From Nocardioides sp. AX2bis (GTDB taxonomy: Bacteria > Actinomycetota > Actinomycetes > Propionibacteriales > Nocardioidaceae), in NCBI RefSeq assembly GCF_902506435.1, contig NZ_LR733215.1, forward strand, positions 1,283,509 to 1,347,508: a stretch of 64,000 nucleotides of DNA, read 5' to 3'. This document shows, piece by piece, positions 61,682-64,000 of this stretch. Each line of letters opens with the position of its first letter. Within the stretch, counting starts at the first letter, position 1. A program made the position numbers and the translations under genes. Below the pieces are notes generated by a model, which was not told the origin of the DNA, ran no database searches, and worked only from the letters and a program-made list of their open reading frames with translations.

Positions 61682-63736
61682 ATGAGCCAGCCCGAGCCGG
61701 ACCTGCAGATCGTCGCCCCGACGCGTCCGGAGAAGGACCGCCCGTGGGTCATGCGCACCTACGCCGGCCACTCCACGGCGGCGGCGTCGAACGCGCTCTA
61801 CCGGACGAACCTGGCCAAGGGGCAGACCGGGCTGTCGGTCGCCTTCGACCTGCCGACGCAGACCGGCTACGACCCCGACTCCCCGCTCAGCCGCGGCGAG
61901 GTCGGCAAGGTCGGCGTCCCGGTGCCGCACCTGGGCGAGATGCGCCGGCTGTTCGAGGACATCCCGATCACCCAGATGAACACCTCGATGACGATCAACG
62001 CCACCGCGATGTGGCTGCTGGCGCTCTACCAGGTCGCCGCCGAGGAGCAGAACCCCGACCTCGACCCCACCGAGGTCGCGCACCAGCTCGCGGGCACCAC
62101 GCAGAACGACATCATCAAGGAGTACCTCTCCCGCGGCACCTACGTCTTCGGCCCGGAGCACTCGCTGCGCCTGATCGCCGACGTCGTGGCCTACACCGTC
62201 CACGAGATCCCCAAGTGGAACCCGATCAACATCTGCAGCTACCACCTGCAGGAGGCCGGGGCGACGCCGACGCAGGAGCTGGCGTACGCGCTGTGCACCG
62301 CGATCGCGGTGCTGGACCAGGTGCGGGACTCCGGGCAGGTCTCGGAGGAGGACTTCGGCAAGGTCGTGGGCCGGATCTCCTTCTTCGTCAACGCCGGCGT
62401 CCGGTTCGTCGAGGAGATGTGCAAGATGCGGGCCTTCGTCCAGCTGTGGGACGAGATCACCCGCGAGCGGTACGGCGTGACCGACCCCAAGATGCGCCGC
62501 TTCCGCTACGGGGTCCAGGTCAACTCCCTGGGCCTGACCGAGGCGCAGCCCGAGAACAACGTGCAGCGGATCGTCCTGGAGATGCTCGGCGTGACGCTGT
62601 CCAAGGACGCGCGGGCCCGTGCGGTGCAGCTGCCGGCCTGGAACGAGGCGCTCGGCCTGCCGCGCCCGTGGGACCAGCAGTGGTCCCTGCGCCTGCAGCA
62701 GGTGCTGGCCTTCGAGTCCGACCTGCTGGAGCACGAGGACCTCTTCGAGGGCAGCAAGGTCGTCGAGGCCAAGGTCGCCGAGCTCGCGGCCGGCGCCCGG
62801 GCCGAGATGCAGCGCGTCGAGGACATGGGCGGCGCGATCGCTGCCGTCGAGTCCGGCTACATGAAGCAGGCGCTCGTCGCGGCGCACGCCGCGCGTCGGG
62901 CGCGCATCGAGGGCGGCGAGGAGAAGATCGTCGGCGTCAACGTCTTCACCACCACCGAGCCCAACCCGCTCACCGCCGACCTCGACGGCGCGATCCAGGC
63001 CGCCGACCCGGCGGCCGAGCAGGCCGCGCTGGACAGCGTGTCGCGGTGGAAGGCCGACCGCGACGAGGACGCCGTGACCGCGGCGCTGGCCCGGCTCGCG
63101 GCGGACGCCCAGACCGACACCAACCTGATGCACGCCACCCTCGTCGCGGCGCGCGCCGGTGCGACGACGGGGGAGTGGGCCGGGACCCTGCGCGAGGTGT
63201 TCGGGGAGTTCCGGGCGCCGACCGGCGTGGGGGGCGCGGTGCACGTGACCCACACCGGCACCGCCCTGGCCGAGGTGCGCGAGCGGGTGCGGGAGACCGG
63301 TGCCGAGCTGGGCGGGCGGCTGCGGCTGCTCGTCGGCAAGCCCGGCCTCGACGGCCACTCGAACGGTGCGGAGCAGATCGCGGTGCGTGCGCGCGACGCC
63401 GGCTTCGAGGTGATCTACCAGGGGATCCGGCTGACCCCGGCCGAGATCGTCGCCGCTGCGGTGGCCGAGGACGTGCACTGCGTGGGCCTCTCGATCCTCT
63501 CCGGCTCCCACATGTCCCTGGTGCCGGACGTGATCGCGGGCCTGAACGCCGCCGGGCTCGACGACGTCCCGGTCGTGGTCGGCGGGATCATCCCCGACTC
63601 CGACGCCCGGGAGCTGCTCGGCTCCGGGGTCGCCGCGGTCTACACGCCGAAGGACTTCGGGATGACCGAGATCATGGGCGGCATCGTCGACGCCATCCGG
63701 GCCGCGAACGGTCTCGAGGCCGGCGTCCCGGTCTGA
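61682..63736 (+). CDS. ecm: ethylmalonyl-CoA mutase (MeaA/Ecm), coenzyme B12-dependent
   Basis: This enzyme rearranges ethylmalonyl-CoA to methylsuccinyl-CoA in the ethylmalonyl-CoA pathway for acetate assimilation. The 684-residue protein has the mutase barrel (RTYAGHSTAAASNALYRTNL, GLSVAFDLPTQTGYD, GTTQNDIIKEYLSRGTYVF) and the C-terminal B12 domain with GLDGHSNG (His 559, lower axial Co ligand), LSGSHM and GGIIPDSD. Subunits in one chain and the N-terminal wording match MeaA rather than methylmalonyl-CoA mutase. The usual partner ccr is not in the window; a PduO cofactor enzyme is. Confidence 0.92.
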   Translation: MSQPEPDLQIVAPTRPEKDRPWVMRTYAGHSTAAASNALYRTNLAKGQTGLSVAFDLPTQTGYDPDSPLSRGEVGKVGVPVPHLGEMRRLFEDIPITQMNTSMTINATAMWLLALYQVAAEEQNPDLDPTEVAHQLAGTTQNDIIKEYLSRGTYVFGPEHSLRLIADVVAYTVHEIPKWNPINICSYHLQEAGATPTQELAYALCTAIAVLDQVRDSGQVSEEDFGKVVGRISFFVNAGVRFVEEMCKMRAFVQLWDEITRERYGVTDPKMRRFRYGVQVNSLGLTEAQPENNVQRIVLEMLGVTLSKDARARAVQLPAWNEALGLPRPWDQQWSLRLQQVLAFESDLLEHEDLFEGSKVVEAKVAELAAGARAEMQRVEDMGGAIAAVESGYMKQALVAAHAARRARIEGGEEKIVGVNVFTTTEPNPLTADLDGAIQAADPAAEQAALDSVSRWKADRDEDAVTAALARLAADAQTDTNLMHATLVAARAGATTGEWAGTLREVFGEFRAPTGVGGAVHVTHTGTALAEVRERVRETGAELGGRLRLLVGKPGLDGHSNGAEQIAVRARDAGFEVIYQGIRLTPAEIVAAAVAEDVHCVGLSILSGSHMSLVPDVIAGLNAAGLDDVPVVVGGIIPDSDARELLGSGVAAVYTPKDFGMTEIMGGIVDAIRAANGLEAGVPV

Positions 63737-63767
63737 GGCCGGCCGCCTCGCGTGATCTGGACCGAGT

Positions 63768-63786
63768 TGAGGTAAGGCTGCCCTCA
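63768..63786. promoter_or_regulatory. DtxR/IdeR-like iron box
   Basis: TGAGGTAAGGCTGCCCTCA matches the 19-base iron-box consensus TTAGGTTAGGCTAACCTAA at 14 positions and is itself partly palindromic. It lies 20 bases before the last gene, where a bound repressor would block its transcription. Confidence 0.65.
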
Positions 63787-63806
63787 CTTCCTGCTACGGT
63801 GGAGGC

Positions 63807-64000
63807 ATGGGTAAGCAGAGCGCGGTGGCCTCGATCAAGGCCCCGAAGCCGCCGAAGTCGAAGTGCTGCGTGTCCAAGAAGCGCTGCGGCAGCTGCCCGA
63901 TCCGGATGCTCAAGGAGGGCACGCTGCCCGAGGGCTACGGCGTGAAGAAGCGGGTCCTGGTCAAGGTCGACCCCGACGCCCCCGACATCGTGCGGCCGGG
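63807..64000 (+). CDS. Cys-rich small protein, 3' end missing (window edge)
   Basis: The first 64 codons are visible: a Lys/Pro-rich head, then KCCVSKKRCGSCPIRMLKEG with four Cys (20, 21, 27, 30) that could bind a metal. The rest is basic and soluble. GGAGG lies just before ATG 63807. The frame runs off the window, so the length is unknown. I do not recognise the family. The iron-box-like site upstream suggests iron-controlled expression, perhaps with genes further right. Confidence 0.65.
   Translation, partial: MGKQSAVASIKAPKPPKSKCCVSKKRCGSCPIRMLKEGTLPEGYGVKKRVLVKVDPDAPDIVRP

Noticed and set aside
60083..63787. A 1234-codon open frame on the minus strand
   Set aside because: It is antisense to the ethylmalonyl-CoA mutase, membrane protein and adenosyltransferase genes, all with clear family motifs. 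Long antisense frames are expected at this GC content.

Overview
The window is a gene-dense, very GC-rich stretch of an actinobacterial chromosome. The markers are a WhiB1-type iron-sulfur protein, a SigR/RsrA thiol-stress pair, the 24-residue ribosomal protein bL37, a fused 2-oxoglutarate decarboxylase (Kgd), nickel superoxide dismutase, DUF2550 behind the ATP synthase operon, and many GTGA/ATGA stop-start overlaps. Separate atpF and atpH genes (mycobacteria fuse b and delta), SodN/SodX and an ethylmalonyl-CoA mutase point away from mycobacteria towards a Nocardioides-like (Propionibacteriales) organism. The genus is an inference. I see no insertion sequence, prophage, CRISPR array or plasmid gene.

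Layout. 1-10 kb: DUF445 and S4 proteins, a small secreted protein, FKBP isomerase, CBS protein, hisN, rsgA, aroA, a DoxX protein, an SRAP DNA-repair protein, a hydrolase, then sigR-rsrA and bL37. 10-21 kb: thioesterase, GNAT, a ThDP enzyme, a DUF2785 protein, the sensor kinase PdtaS, whiB1, a SigB/SigF-type sigma factor, a 1081-residue hybrid kinase, and divergent sodN/sodX. 21-29 kb: malic enzyme, an oxidoreductase pair, an ECF sigma factor with a membrane partner, and a TetR-controlled ferredoxin reductase/fatty-acid desaturase pair. 29-36.6 kb: kgd, a lipoprotein, an LCP protein and two coiled-coil stress-type proteins. 36.7-46 kb: tRNA-Arg(CCG), argS, lysA, hom, thrC, thrB, rho and a lone receiver protein. 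46-58.4 kb: rpmE, prfA, prmC, the threonylcarbamoyl-AMP synthase gene, the WecA-type transferase gene and the full ATP synthase operon closed by a strong terminator. 58.4-64 kb: DUF2550, an MFS carrier, a PduO-type cobalamin adenosyltransferase, ethylmalonyl-CoA mutase, and a truncated Cys-rich gene behind an iron-box-like site.

Two blocks match gene orders I know from Mycobacterium tuberculosis: whiB1-pdtaS-rshA-sigH-SRAP-aroA-rsgA-desA3/reductase (Rv3219-Rv3230 region) and argS-lysA-hom-thrC-thrB-rho-rpmE-prfA-prmC-sua5-wecA-atp-DUF2550-pduO (Rv1292-Rv1314 region). Most genes are therefore core. The novelty lies in regulation and in unusual residues: matching CRP-type sites before whiB1 and the atp operon, a Rho whose Walker A lysine is arginine, a structured rho leader, a SigR-type promoter before sigR, a palindromic operator at the desaturase locus, a DtxR/IdeR-like box at the right edge, and two related palindromic intergenic elements.
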